DNA from: Firmicutes bacterium ASF500
GTDB taxonomy: Bacteria > Bacillota > Clostridia > Oscillospirales > Oscillospiraceae
Reading direction: 5' to 3'
Assembly: GCA_000492175.2 (NCBI GenBank)
Contig: CP097573.1
Coordinates: 2,356,001 to 2,420,000 of the forward strand
DNA length: 64,000 nt
The first letter of the stretch is position 1. Every line of letters begins with the position of its first letter. Position numbers and translations under genes: made by a program. Positions 53,210 to 61,119 of this stretch are shown here, piece by piece. A model generated the notes under the pieces. The model did no database searches. It was given only the letters and a program-made list of their open reading frames with translations, and was not told the origin of the DNA.

Positions 53210-54889
53210 ATGGCAGAGCAAAACATTCAAGCTATCAGCGATATGGGACAGAACGCCCAAAAACGCATCGTCTGTCTATATCGGGTGTCTACCATAGGAC
53301 AGGTTGACAAAGATGATATTCCCATGCAGAAGCAGTCTTGCCGGGGATTTTGCAGGCAGCACCCCGGCTGGGAGATTGTCAAGGAATTTTCTGAAAAAGG
53401 CGTTTCCGGGTTTAAGGTCTCCGCCAGGGACAGGGACGCGATTCAAGAGATACAGAAGATGGCCCTGCAAGGCGAATTTGATATTTTGCTGGTGTTTATG
53501 TTCGACCGGCTGGGCCGCAAGGACGATGAAACGCCCTTTGTGGTGGAATGGTTTGTCAAGCAGAATATTGAAGTATGGAGCGCCATGGAGGGCCAGCAGA
53601 GGTTTGACAATCACGTGGATAAGCTGCTGAATTACATCCGCTATTGGCAGGCTTCTGGAGAGAGCATTAAAACTTCCTTGCGCGTCAAGACCCGGCTGGA
53701 ACAGCTGACTCAGGAGGGGCTTTACTCCGGCGGGCGCACACCGTTTGGCTACCGGCTGGAGAAAACAGGCCGGATGAACAAGAAAAATCAAGATGTGCGG
53801 GATCTTGTTGTAGAGCCGGAGGATGCGGAAATCGTCAAGCTGATTTTTCAGAAATATGTGTATGAGGGCTGTGGGGCGCTCCGTATCTGCCGCTATCTGG
53901 CAGAGCAGAACATCCGCAGGAGAGACGGCAAAATGATTTCTGTCGGCATCATCAACCGGGCCATTCAAAACCCTATCTATATTGGCGTTTTGCAAAGAGG
54001 CGCCAGCAAATCAGAAGTCTTGCCCGCCTTGAAAATCATTGATGAAAATGTATTTGCCAGGGCACAGGAGATCATCAGCGCAAGGACCGTCCAGCACAGG
54101 GAAGTTCCGCTTACCACCAGAGGGAAATCCCTTTTAGTGGGGAATGTCTATTGCGGCTGCTGTGGAGCGCGGCTGGTGCTGACGACCTCCGGGCGAAAAT
54201 ATCGCAGGAAAGACGGGACAGTGGTTACAGGCAGTTATTCCAGCTATAAATGCTGCAACAGGACGCTGGCCCCCGGAAAGTGTGACGGACAGACTTCTTT
54301 CAGTGTTGAGAAGCTGGATAACCTTGTGGAGCAGATCGTCCGCATCCAGCTTGAGCAAATCCAAAAGGCTCCGCCACAGGCGCTGCTTGAGAAACAGCGG
54401 AGCCGGAAAATCGACCTTGCCAAAGTGAAGGTGAAGCGTCTGGAGGATGAATACCGGCAGAAGCAGAGGGCCTATCAGGATTTGCGGGCCGAGACGCTGA
54501 AGGTAATCCAGGGTAACAGCCATTTCAGCGCCGGTCTGCTGAACAGTTTGATTGACGAGACAGCCGCCCAGCTTAAGGAGCTGGAGAGCCAGGTGCAGGC
54601 CGCAGAGAAGGAGCTGCGGGACATTGTATCTGGCGCTGAACAGGTTGGACAGGAATACGCGCAGCTGGTGAATTGGGCCGGGTTATATGACAACTGCACC
54701 TTTGAATCCAGAAAAATGATTGTGGCGCAGTTCGTAAAGGCCGTCCACATCAAGAGAGGGTATGAGGTGGATATTGAGTTTAATGTGTCCTTCGAGGAAT
54801 TTCAGGCGCTTTATCTGGAGCCGGAAGCGGAGGAAAGCAAGCGGAAACGGAGGGGCCGGGAAATCCTTGCCCTCGTGGAGAACGCATAA
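53210..54889 (+). CDS. Large serine recombinase
   Basis: The 559-residue protein has an N-terminal resolvase domain with catalytic S27 (LYRVSTIGQ), FMFDRLGRKDDETP, a recombinase domain (GGRTPFGYRL, PEDAEIVKLIF), a zinc ribbon (CGCCGARL ... CCNRTLAPGKC) and a coiled coil near 400-480. Such enzymes integrate or excise Firmicute elements without a host factor. A weak GAGGG precedes ATG 53210. It sits inside the palindrome region, not at an edge, so it may move only the inner part. Confidence 0.92.
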   Translation: MAEQNIQAISDMGQNAQKRIVCLYRVSTIGQVDKDDIPMQKQSCRGFCRQHPGWEIVKEFSEKGVSGFKVSARDRDAIQEIQKMALQGEFDILLVFMFDRLGRKDDETPFVVEWFVKQNIEVWSAMEGQQRFDNHVDKLLNYIRYWQASGESIKTSLRVKTRLEQLTQEGLYSGGRTPFGYRLEKTGRMNKKNQDVRDLVVEPEDAEIVKLIFQKYVYEGCGALRICRYLAEQNIRRRDGKMISVGIINRAIQNPIYIGVLQRGASKSEVLPALKIIDENVFARAQEIISARTVQHREVPLTTRGKSLLVGNVYCGCCGARLVLTTSGRKYRRKDGTVVTGSYSSYKCCNRTLAPGKCDGQTSFSVEKLDNLVEQIVRIQLEQIQKAPPQALLEKQRSRKIDLAKVKVKRLEDEYRQKQRAYQDLRAETLKVIQGNSHFSAGLLNSLIDETAAQLKELESQVQAAEKELRDIVSGAEQVGQEYAQLVNWAGLYDNCTFESRKMIVAQFVKAVHIKRGYEVDIEFNVSFEEFQALYLEPEAEESKRKRRGREILALVENA

Positions 54890-54936
54890 TAAATTCCCGG
54901 CCCGAACAAGATACAAAATATTTTCGACATTCCTTT

Positions 54937-55940
54937 TTTATCTATGTGGTTATCCCTTTAACTCAGCCAAGCAGAAGCACCAATAGCTAAGACCAGGCGC
55001 TCCAGGAGGCGGGGGCCAAAGTCACGGCGGCTAAAGCGGAAGCAATATTCGTCAAGGTAGGCTTGGAGGTGCTTTTTAGGCAGGCCATGGTAAGTACCCA
55101 GGATGAACGCCTTGGCGTTACTGATTACGATGTGCAGCCAATGGAGCAGGCCCGAATGGGGGGCGTAGGGTTTGTGCTCATGGGCATAGCCCTCCAGAGC
55201 CGGGATATAACTCCCGTAACCGTCACTGTGGATCGTACTGCCCTGGACAAACGCAGCTTGGGCAAATTTTTTGACAGAGGTCCGCTTGATATTCTGCGTG
55301 ACCCGCATCTTGGTATAGAGAGGATTTCCACGCTCATCCAAAGACACAGCCACAAAAACCTTCGCCTTTTCCGTACCCCGGCCCCGTTTTTTCCCAACAG
55401 TTGGCCCGCCAAAGTAGGTGTCGTCAAATTCAATGCTCCCATTGAGCTGATGGATTTTGTCCCGCTGACCCATAGCGGTACGGATACGCATGAGCATATA
55501 CCATGCGGTTTTATAAGTCGTTCCCAGCACCGACATCAGCGCAACGGCTGAGATGCCCCGCTTATCCTGGCTGACAAAGTAGAATGCAAAAAACCACTGC
55601 GTCAGCGGCATATGGGTCCTATGGAGCACCGTTCCCGCTGTCACTGAGTTCTGGTGGTGGCACTCAGCACATTGATACCGGCCGTTGGATAGCAGGCAAG
55701 CGTGGTGACAGCCGCATTTAGGGCAGACAAACCCGACCGGCCACCGCAGATTTGCCAGGTACTCCCGGCATTTTGCCTCGTTGGAAAACTCTTTCATGAA
55801 AGTTCCCAGAGGATACCGCTTACTCTTTGCCATGACCCTTTCCCTCCTTTTTGGGTTCATGGCCTGATTATATTCTCCGGCATATCCCATAATCCGGCCT
55901 TTTCCTCTGGCTGATTAAAAGGGATAACCACATTTATCTA
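54937..55940 (-). mobile_element. IS1595-family insertion with 8-bp target duplication
   Basis: Terminal inverted repeats of 25 bp with 23 matches (start TGTGGTTATCCCTTT) lie at 54945-54969 and 55908-55932, giving a 988-bp element. Both sides carry the identical octamer TTTATCTA (54937-54944 and 55933-55940), the 8-bp duplication known for IS1595. The intact ends and duplication indicate a recent insertion. Confidence 0.95.
54958..55833 (-). CDS. IS1595-family transposase
   Basis: ATG 55833 (AAAGGAGGGAAAGGGTC upstream) gives 291 residues: an N-terminal zinc ribbon (CPKCGCHHAC, CAECHH) and the ISXO2-like DDE domain (GSIEFDDTYFGG, HSDGYGSY, SNAKAFILGTYHGL). The stop codon lies within the left inverted repeat. 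Apparently intact. Confidence 0.93.
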   Translation of the reverse strand: MAKSKRYPLGTFMKEFSNEAKCREYLANLRWPVGFVCPKCGCHHACLLSNGRYQCAECHHQNSVTAGTVLHRTHMPLTQWFFAFYFVSQDKRGISAVALMSVLGTTYKTAWYMLMRIRTAMGQRDKIHQLNGSIEFDDTYFGGPTVGKKRGRGTEKAKVFVAVSLDERGNPLYTKMRVTQNIKRTSVKKFAQAAFVQGSTIHSDGYGSYIPALEGYAHEHKPYAPHSGLLHWLHIVISNAKAFILGTYHGLPKKHLQAYLDEYCFRFSRRDFGPRLLERLVLAIGASAWLS

Positions 55941-56028
55941 TTGCGAATACCAGCAACCACACTATATGGCAGATTATTTTTTGCTTAAACTGTACTGCTT
56001 ACTACGCTAAACCTAAGAACATAAAAAA

Positions 56029-56057
56029 CCCTCCTTATTTGTGATAAGGAGAGTTTA
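56029..56057. terminator. Bidirectional hairpin
   Basis: AAACCCTCCTTA / TAAGGAGAGTTT around TTTGTGA with A- and T-rich flanks. Confidence 0.6.
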
Positions 56058-56067
56058 GGTATGCAGA

Positions 56068-56126
56068 GTGAAATCGGTGTGAGGTCGCTGTGAAATCGGT
56101 GTGAGGTCGCTGTGAAATCCGTGTGA
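56068..56126. repeat. 22-bp tandem repeats, iteron-like
   Basis: Two identical 22-bp units beginning GTGAAATCGGTGTGAGG (56068-56089, 56090-56111) and a partial third (56112-56126, one change) lie in the gap between the IS1595 element and the PIN-like gene. Direct repeats of this length are typical of replication or partition control sites. Confidence 0.8.
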
Positions 56127-56179
56127 AAATATTTTTCTCTCTTTTGTTGCGGATAAAAGATGTGCAGCCATATTATATA

Positions 56180-57814
56180 TCACATCGTATCAGGTCTCCC
56201 ACATAGCGCTGTCAAAGGCAAGAATGGGCCAGAGACCTTCTTTTCACAATAGATAACATGGGTTTTGCAGCCAAGATAACGGTAAATTTCCTTTGCCTGT
56301 AATGACAACGCATAGTCACAGGTGACAAAATAATCACATTTTGACGCATAGCAGAGATGGTCAACGTCATAAAATCCGCTTCTAATTGTCCGATAAAACT
56401 TGCGATCATAGGTGGGGTAAAGTGCTTCATGTGTAAACTGAGTGCGCTTCTCAATTTTATTTTTGTGGTAACCAAGTGCGTTCATGAGCATGTAAAGAAG
56501 GCGAACCGCTTCCCGAATTTCAGAAAAAGTCCTTTCCTTTTTTCCATAGTCCTTAAACTCCTCCAGCAGAATCTGAGAACCACAAACCCCACAGAAAATC
56601 TGATGGAGAGCTTTGTTATCAATCGTTTCATTTTGGGGATCGAATAGCTCTATCGATGTCAAATCAGAAATTGCTTTTTTATGTTTATCTGCCTCTTTTT
56701 TATCCCATCCAAACATTTTACATGTCTGTTCCTCCAAAGTCTCAAATCTGGCGCATTCGGACTCCTCAGCGTACCCGTTCAAATCTTGAAGTTTTTTTGC
56801 GCGAGCAAAGCAGATGTCTACAGGTTCTGTGACAATTTTGAGGAGACCATTCTGAACAGGGAGAACTTCATGGTCACTACAGATTTTTGAAACACTTTCT
56901 CGTCGTTTGCTCTCATACGCAGAATTGCCCATCCTGCATACTTCCTCCATATGAGTGGGACCATAGACAAACTGAATTTTGCTCATTCCTACATAAGTAT
57001 CCAGTTGTGTACGGAAAACCTCATTGTCCTCATATAATTGATAAACACCAAAATCCAGATACGCAACCGTTTTCCCTTCCAATTCACATAGCGGAATATC
57101 CTGAACCTGAAAATCTTTGGAGGTCACTTTCAGTTCGGTGTACAGGATACTGTCAGTAGCTCGTACCCGATTCCAGAAGCTCAGATTGATATGTAGTTCC
57201 TCACGGTCTTTTGTCTTCAGATATTCTTTTAATGCTTGGGTACTATGCATCAGTTCCAGCCAGTTCACACCGTTTGAACACGTTTCCCAACACTCGCAAA
57301 GACCGAATGCCTTCAGATAATAGTCTGTGACTATTGCATCCAGTTCCAGTTTTTGCGCTTTCTCCATATCCTCGCTATGCATATTTTTTGCAACCAACTC
57401 CAAATCAGAAGAAAGAGTATAGGGCAGAACGGCGCAAATATCACATTTTAGATTAATCTCCTCAAGCCCTTTTTCCATCAAAATAGCCGCATATGTATTA
57501 TACATTTTCCGATAGTAGTCAAAGTGTTCCGGGGAGGGACATTTCTGGTTTATGTACTCCGATTTTGGGCGTTCCGGGTCCGGACATTCCGAAAGCATGT
57601 GTATCTCATCTAGTAAATGTAACAAGGCATAGTAGTACTTCATATGTAGAAGGTCAGCCCGTTGTTCATTTTCACCCTGTGTTTTGCTTTTTTCATGCTC
57701 CCGCTGCCATAAGTACATACTAGCATAATCTGGCAGATCCTTGCAAATCTTACAGACCCAGTTAATTTTGTTTTTTGTGACTTCACAAGCAGGTGAACAT
57801 CTGTTATTGTCCAT
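56180..57814 (-). CDS. Cys-rich protein with PIN-like putative nuclease domain
   Basis: With ATG 57814 (GGGAG eight bases upstream) the product is 544 residues; an upstream ATG at 57829 has no ribosome site. The N-terminal half contains CxxC pairs at C21/C24 and C124/C127 and a C173-C175-C179 group, suggesting zinc sites. From residue 248 the pattern TVAYLDFGVYQLYED (D254), then THMEEV (E290/E291) and C-terminal YDVDHLCYASKCDYFVTCD (D485, D494, D500) follows the acidic arrangement of PIN nucleases, with a long helical insert. No family name is known to me. It lies on the minus strand next to a two-component system, as cargo of the inner or outer element; a defence or RNase role is inference. 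Confidence 0.55.
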   Translation of the reverse strand: MDNNRCSPACEVTKNKINWVCKICKDLPDYASMYLWQREHEKSKTQGENEQRADLLHMKYYYALLHLLDEIHMLSECPDPERPKSEYINQKCPSPEHFDYYRKMYNTYAAILMEKGLEEINLKCDICAVLPYTLSSDLELVAKNMHSEDMEKAQKLELDAIVTDYYLKAFGLCECWETCSNGVNWLELMHSTQALKEYLKTKDREELHINLSFWNRVRATDSILYTELKVTSKDFQVQDIPLCELEGKTVAYLDFGVYQLYEDNEVFRTQLDTYVGMSKIQFVYGPTHMEEVCRMGNSAYESKRRESVSKICSDHEVLPVQNGLLKIVTEPVDICFARAKKLQDLNGYAEESECARFETLEEQTCKMFGWDKKEADKHKKAISDLTSIELFDPQNETIDNKALHQIFCGVCGSQILLEEFKDYGKKERTFSEIREAVRLLYMLMNALGYHKNKIEKRTQFTHEALYPTYDRKFYRTIRSGFYDVDHLCYASKCDYFVTCDYALSLQAKEIYRYLGCKTHVIYCEKKVSGPFLPLTALCGRPDTM

Positions 57815-57834
57815 ATTTTGCACTCCCATGTCTA

Positions 57835-58917
57835 TCAAATTGTTTTTATTTGCAATATAGGAATAGAAAAACAGAACCGCACTCCATCTTCCAAATTCTC
57901 TGCTCCGTAGGACAACTTCTGCATGGAAAGAACTTGCGCCACAATAGACAGCCCCAGCCCGGAACCGCTGTATTCCGCTCCGCTGTCCCGATAAAATTTT
58001 ATCCATATTTTAGGCAGGTCACTTTCTGGAATGGGCCGACCCTGATTGAAGATGGAGAAATGCAGCGCCCTATCATCCACTGTCAGTTCCAGCCGCAGAA
58101 CGCCGCCGGGATACACATTTTTCTTGGCGTTGACGATCAGGTTGTCCAAAACCTGCTCCATACGCCGCCGGTCTGTCCGCACAAAAACCTTTTGCTCCGG
58201 CAGCTCGTATTGCAGGTCAAAATTGGTGTCCGGGGCGTCGATCAGAAGCCGCCCGGCTACCGTTTCCACCAGCTCTACAAAGTCAAACCGGGTGACATTC
58301 AATCTTGCGGCCCCGCTTTCCAGCGCCGACAAGTCCAGCAGAGTTACAATCAGGTCATTCATGCGCTCCACTTCGGAGACAATCACTTGGGCGTATTTTT
58401 GCTTCTTGGTCTCGTCCGCTTCGTCCTGCAAGCCCTCGGCATAAGCCCGGATAATTCCCAGCGGGGTTTTCATCTCGTGGGATAGGCTGTCCACCAGCTC
58501 TTTGCGCTCGGCCAGCAAAAGCCGCTCCTTTTCCACGTCCTTTTCAAGCTGTGTGTTTGCGTCCTCCAACCGTGCAAGAGCCTGTTGCAGATTTTCGGCC
58601 ATCGTGTTCAGACTGGCGGACAGTTCCCCAAATTCATCGGTTGAAACAAGGTCGCAGGGGGCCGAAAAGTCCAGCCCTGCCATGCGCTTTGCGGAGGCGT
58701 TCAGCTTGGACATTGGTTTCGTGATAAAGCGGCTCATAAAAAAGTCGATGCCCAAGACCAGCAGTAGGACAAATCCAAGCCAGAGCAGAAAAGAGGCATC
58801 CTCGCTGATTGGCAGGCCGGTGGAGAGGACATAGGAAAAAATCAGTGCCAGTCCTGCCAGTTTTGACATCATTAAAATCTTTTTCCGAACAGTACGGAGC
58901 GAAAATGCTTCTTTCAT
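57835..58917 (-). CDS. VanS-like sensor histidine kinase
   Basis: The 360-residue protein has two membrane segments (about 18-34 and 43-60) with almost no outside loop, a HAMP domain, a HisKA box VDSLSHEMKTPLG and an HATPase domain (VLDNLIVNAKKN, GSGLGLSIVAQ). Such intramembrane-type sensors usually respond to cell-wall antibiotics together with an ABC transporter. Its ATG overlaps the response regulator stop by four bases. Confidence 0.92.
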   Translation of the reverse strand: MKEAFSLRTVRKKILMMSKLAGLALIFSYVLSTGLPISEDASFLLWLGFVLLLVLGIDFFMSRFITKPMSKLNASAKRMAGLDFSAPCDLVSTDEFGELSASLNTMAENLQQALARLEDANTQLEKDVEKERLLLAERKELVDSLSHEMKTPLGIIRAYAEGLQDEADETKKQKYAQVIVSEVERMNDLIVTLLDLSALESGAARLNVTRFDFVELVETVAGRLLIDAPDTNFDLQYELPEQKVFVRTDRRRMEQVLDNLIVNAKKNVYPGGVLRLELTVDDRALHFSIFNQGRPIPESDLPKIWIKFYRDSGAEYSGSGLGLSIVAQVLSMQKLSYGAENLEDGVRFCFSIPILQIKTI

Positions 58918-59582
58918 ACCGCCACCTCGAATTTATAGCCGGAGCGGATCAGCGTGACAATATGCCTGCCCTCGTCCCCCAGCTTTTGCCGCAGGGTCTT
59001 GATGTGGGTGTCCACGGTTCGGGTCGTTCCCTCGAAGTCATAGCCCCATACACGGTTTAGAAGCTGCTCCCGATTGAATATTTGCTCAGGGTTTGCCATC
59101 AGAAAGGCGAGTAGTTCATACTCCTTATGGGTCAAGGCGATCTCCTGGCCGTCCAGATAGACCTTGTGTGCGTTGGGGTGGAGCATGATTTTCCCGGCGG
59201 TGATCGCTCCGACAGAAGCGGGGGAGGAACGGCGCAGCAGGGCGTTCGCCTTTGCCAGCAACACCTTGGGGCTGAATGGCTTTGTCATATAGTCGTCCGC
59301 GCCGTAGTCGTAGCCCTTCAGCTTATCGTCCTCCGCACTCTTGGCGGTCAGCATGATAATGGGCATATCGCTCATTTCCCGCGCCATCTTACAGACGGAG
59401 AAACCGTCCAGATGGGGCATCATCACATCCAGGATCATCAAATCCATAGGATTATTTTTCAGCGTGACAAGGGCGTCTATGCCGTCGTCGGCGGTAAAAC
59501 AGGTATGTCCGCCTTTTCGCATATAGTCTGCAATGATGTCTTGCATGGCTTTTTCATCTTCAACAATCAAAATGTTTGACAT
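58914..59582 (-). CDS. VanR/OmpR-type response regulator
   Basis: The 222-residue protein has a receiver (VEDEKAMQ, LMILDVMMPHLDG with the phospho-acceptor Asp, LTAKS, KPFSP) and an OmpR winged helix (LTHKEYELLAFLM, TTRTVDTHIKTLRQKLG). Co-transcribed with the kinase from the promoter at 59629. The best target candidate is the ABC operon at 41.4-44.5 kb. Confidence 0.95.
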   Translation of the reverse strand: MSNILIVEDEKAMQDIIADYMRKGGHTCFTADDGIDALVTLKNNPMDLMILDVMMPHLDGFSVCKMAREMSDMPIIMLTAKSAEDDKLKGYDYGADDYMTKPFSPKVLLAKANALLRRSSPASVGAITAGKIMLHPNAHKVYLDGQEIALTHKEYELLAFLMANPEQIFNREQLLNRVWGYDFEGTTRTVDTHIKTLRQKLGDEGRHIVTLIRSGYKFEVAV

Positions 59583-59628
59583 AGTGCCTCCTAAATCGCT
59601 ATCATTCTATTTGCCTGATATGATTTTG

Positions 59629-59657
59629 ATTATATTTTGTATTAGACAAAAAGGCAA
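59629..59657 (-). promoter_or_regulatory. Sigma-A promoter of the two-component operon
   Basis: Minus-strand TTGCCT (59657-59652), 17-base spacer, TATAAT (59634-59629). Confidence 0.75.
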
Positions 59658-59717
59658 GAGAGCATATAGAAAGATTGGGTTGATATTACAAGAAAAAGCT
59701 GAGTTCTTGATAAAATA

Positions 59718-59740
59718 ATGCGTCTCACGGTGAGATGCAT
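59718..59740. repeat. Palindrome copy 8 (CACGGTG centre)
   Basis: ATGCGTCTCAC / GTGAGATGCAT, between the two-component promoter and the SWIM gene. Confidence 0.92.
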
Positions 59741-59811
59741 TTTGTCAAATTACTTGTTTTGGGTGCGGCCTTGTGGTAGTATTGATATACTAGCCATAAG
59801 GGGGACATGGA

Positions 59812-60243
59812 ATGAGCATCCGCACTTTGGCCAGCGGCGCATCCGCATGGCGGGGCTATGAATACTACAGGTCGAAAAAGGTGCTGTCCCACTCCCAAAC
59901 GGGCGGGGACGAGTACACGGGGCAGGTGGCCGGGAACGGCCTCGCCCCTTATCAGGTGAAAATCAATATTGCCCATCCCCGGCAGTCCAAATGCAACTGT
60001 CCTTACGCAGGCGGGCGGCGGGTGATCTGCAAGCACATGGTCGCCCTGTTCTTCGCCGCATTCCCGGAAGAAGCGGAGGACTACATAGAGGCAGTGGAGG
60101 AATATGAACGGGAGGAGGAGCAGCGCATGGAGGAACACTATGCGGCGCTGCGCTCCTATGTGAAAAGTCTGTCCAAAAAGGAACTGCAGGAAAAGTTATT
60201 TGAAGCCTTGGTTGAGTTGGAGGAACGGGGCCGCTATTATTAG
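59812..60243 (+). CDS. SWIM zinc-finger protein
   Basis: The 143-residue protein has a SWIM motif C61-x-C63 ... C73-x-H75 (CNCPYAGGRRVICKH) and a long acidic helical C-terminus. SWIM fingers bind DNA or proteins and occur in SWI2/SNF2 ATPases, transposases and small proteins of mobile elements. No ATPase partner is adjacent. Palindromes flank it on both sides (copies 8 and 9). Confidence 0.85.
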   Translation: MSIRTLASGASAWRGYEYYRSKKVLSHSQTGGDEYTGQVAGNGLAPYQVKINIAHPRQSKCNCPYAGGRRVICKHMVALFFAAFPEEAEDYIEAVEEYEREEEQRMEEHYAALRSYVKSLSKKELQEKLFEALVELEERGRYY

Positions 60244-60257
60244 CCGTTCAGCAGAAA

Positions 60258-60280
60258 ATACGTCTCACGGTGAGACGCAT
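60258..60280. repeat. Palindrome copy 9 (CACGGTG centre)
   Basis: ATACGTCTCAC / GTGAGACGCAT, 15 bases after the SWIM stop codon. Confidence 0.92.
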
Positions 60281-60560
60281 TTCTTCAAGCCGCTTTGGGC
60301 GCATACGCTCCCGCGTCTTCACCTACAATGACTATCGCACGTTCCGGGAAACGCTTACGCCTCCCGCAACAGCAAAAACCGGCGCAAGCCAGTTTTGGGG
60401 TATGCCCCCCTTAATTACCAAAAGCACCGGCGGCCTTTGGCTGTCAAGGCCCGCGCCGCCCCCAGGCGGCGCGGCTTGTCTTGGCCTTGACGGACAAAGG
60501 GCGGTGGTGTAAAATCCCCCGCGGAGGGGGCATACCCTGGGTTGCGCCACTTTATTCCTG
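60281..60560 (-). other. Nested inverted repeats downstream of mobC
   Basis: A 12-bp perfect pair GGGTATGCCCCC (60398-60409) / GGGGGCATACCC (60526-60537) encloses GTCAAGGCC/GGCCTTGAC arms (60440-60494) with an inner CCGCGCCGCC-type hairpin. The inner part matches the structure at 45547. A relaxase gene would be expected here after mobC but none is seen. Confidence 0.6.
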
Positions 60561-60869
60561 TCACAGTGTTTCCTTTACCAGTCTCCACGCCTGCCGGACT
60601 AACGCGGTGGCTTCAGCAATCTCCGCTTTGCCGATTCCCTTGGTGGTGTTGGCCCAATATGCGATCTGATTCACATTGTTGCCGATGGCCGATAGCTCCT
60701 GCAGTAGGGCGGCGTAGGTGTCGGGCGGCTTCGGCTGAATATCCACATCCATAATGCCGTGCCGGAGCAAGGCACTGGTGTTGAGGCCGGACAGGGCGCA
60801 TTGTTTCAGCAAATGCCCGTATTCGGCGTCACTCAGCCACAGGCCGATAAATTTTTCGCGTTTCCGCAT
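60561..60869 (-). CDS. mobC: MobC-type mobilisation protein
   Basis: The 102-residue protein has a ribbon-helix-helix-like N-terminus (FIGLWLSDAEYGHLLKQC) and the MobC signature LLQELSAIGNNVNQIAYWANT. MobC opens oriT DNA for the relaxase. The ATG 60869 follows GAAAGGAAAATC. The partner relaxase gene is absent, so transfer would depend on an enzyme supplied from elsewhere. Confidence 0.88.
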   Translation of the reverse strand: MRKREKFIGLWLSDAEYGHLLKQCALSGLNTSALLRHGIMDVDIQPKPPDTYAALLQELSAIGNNVNQIAYWANTTKGIGKAEIAEATALVRQAWRLVKETL

Positions 60870-60889
60870 AAGATTTTCCTTTCTCGCTA

Positions 60890-60912
60890 ATGCGTCTCAC
60901 GGTGAGACGCGT
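60890..60912. repeat. Palindrome copy 10 (CACGGTG centre)
   Basis: ATGCGTCTCAC / GTGAGACGCGT, between mobC and the candidate oriT. Confidence 0.92.
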
Positions 60913-60923
60913 TTTCGTTGATG

Positions 60924-61020
60924 GGGGTTCCAAGGGGGGCTTCCCTCCTGGCAAGCAGTCGTTTGTGTTTAACAAATGACATACTTGCTCGGACAGCACC
61001 GCCTTTCGGCGGCGCTGTCC
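60924..61020 (-). other. Candidate oriT 2 (outer element)
   Basis: Read on the minus strand: a 12-bp hairpin GGACAGCGCCGC-type (61020-60991), AGCAAGTA (60989-60982), a stem GTCATTTGT/ACAAACGAC, CTTG (60955-60952) and a C-run followed by TTGGAACCCC. It lies directly upstream of mobC, the usual place for oriT. It matches the site at 45384-45470 in order and spacing of blocks. Confidence 0.65.
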
Positions 61021-61096
61021 GCTGTGGGTGCTGCCGGGTAGCTGTTTCCCCTTTCTGGGAACTTTTTATCAGCATTTTATGTGCGAAAGAACGCTA

Positions 61097-61119
61097 ATTC
61101 GTCTCACCGTGAGATAAAT
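61097..61119. repeat. Palindrome copy 11 (CACCGTG centre)
   Basis: ATTCGTCTCAC / GTGAGATAAAT, the most diverged copy. Its right end touches the repA stop codon. Confidence 0.85.

Noticed and set aside
56068..56126. Tandem repeats considered as a CRISPR array
   Set aside because: The 22-bp units are directly adjacent without spacers and no cas gene is present.
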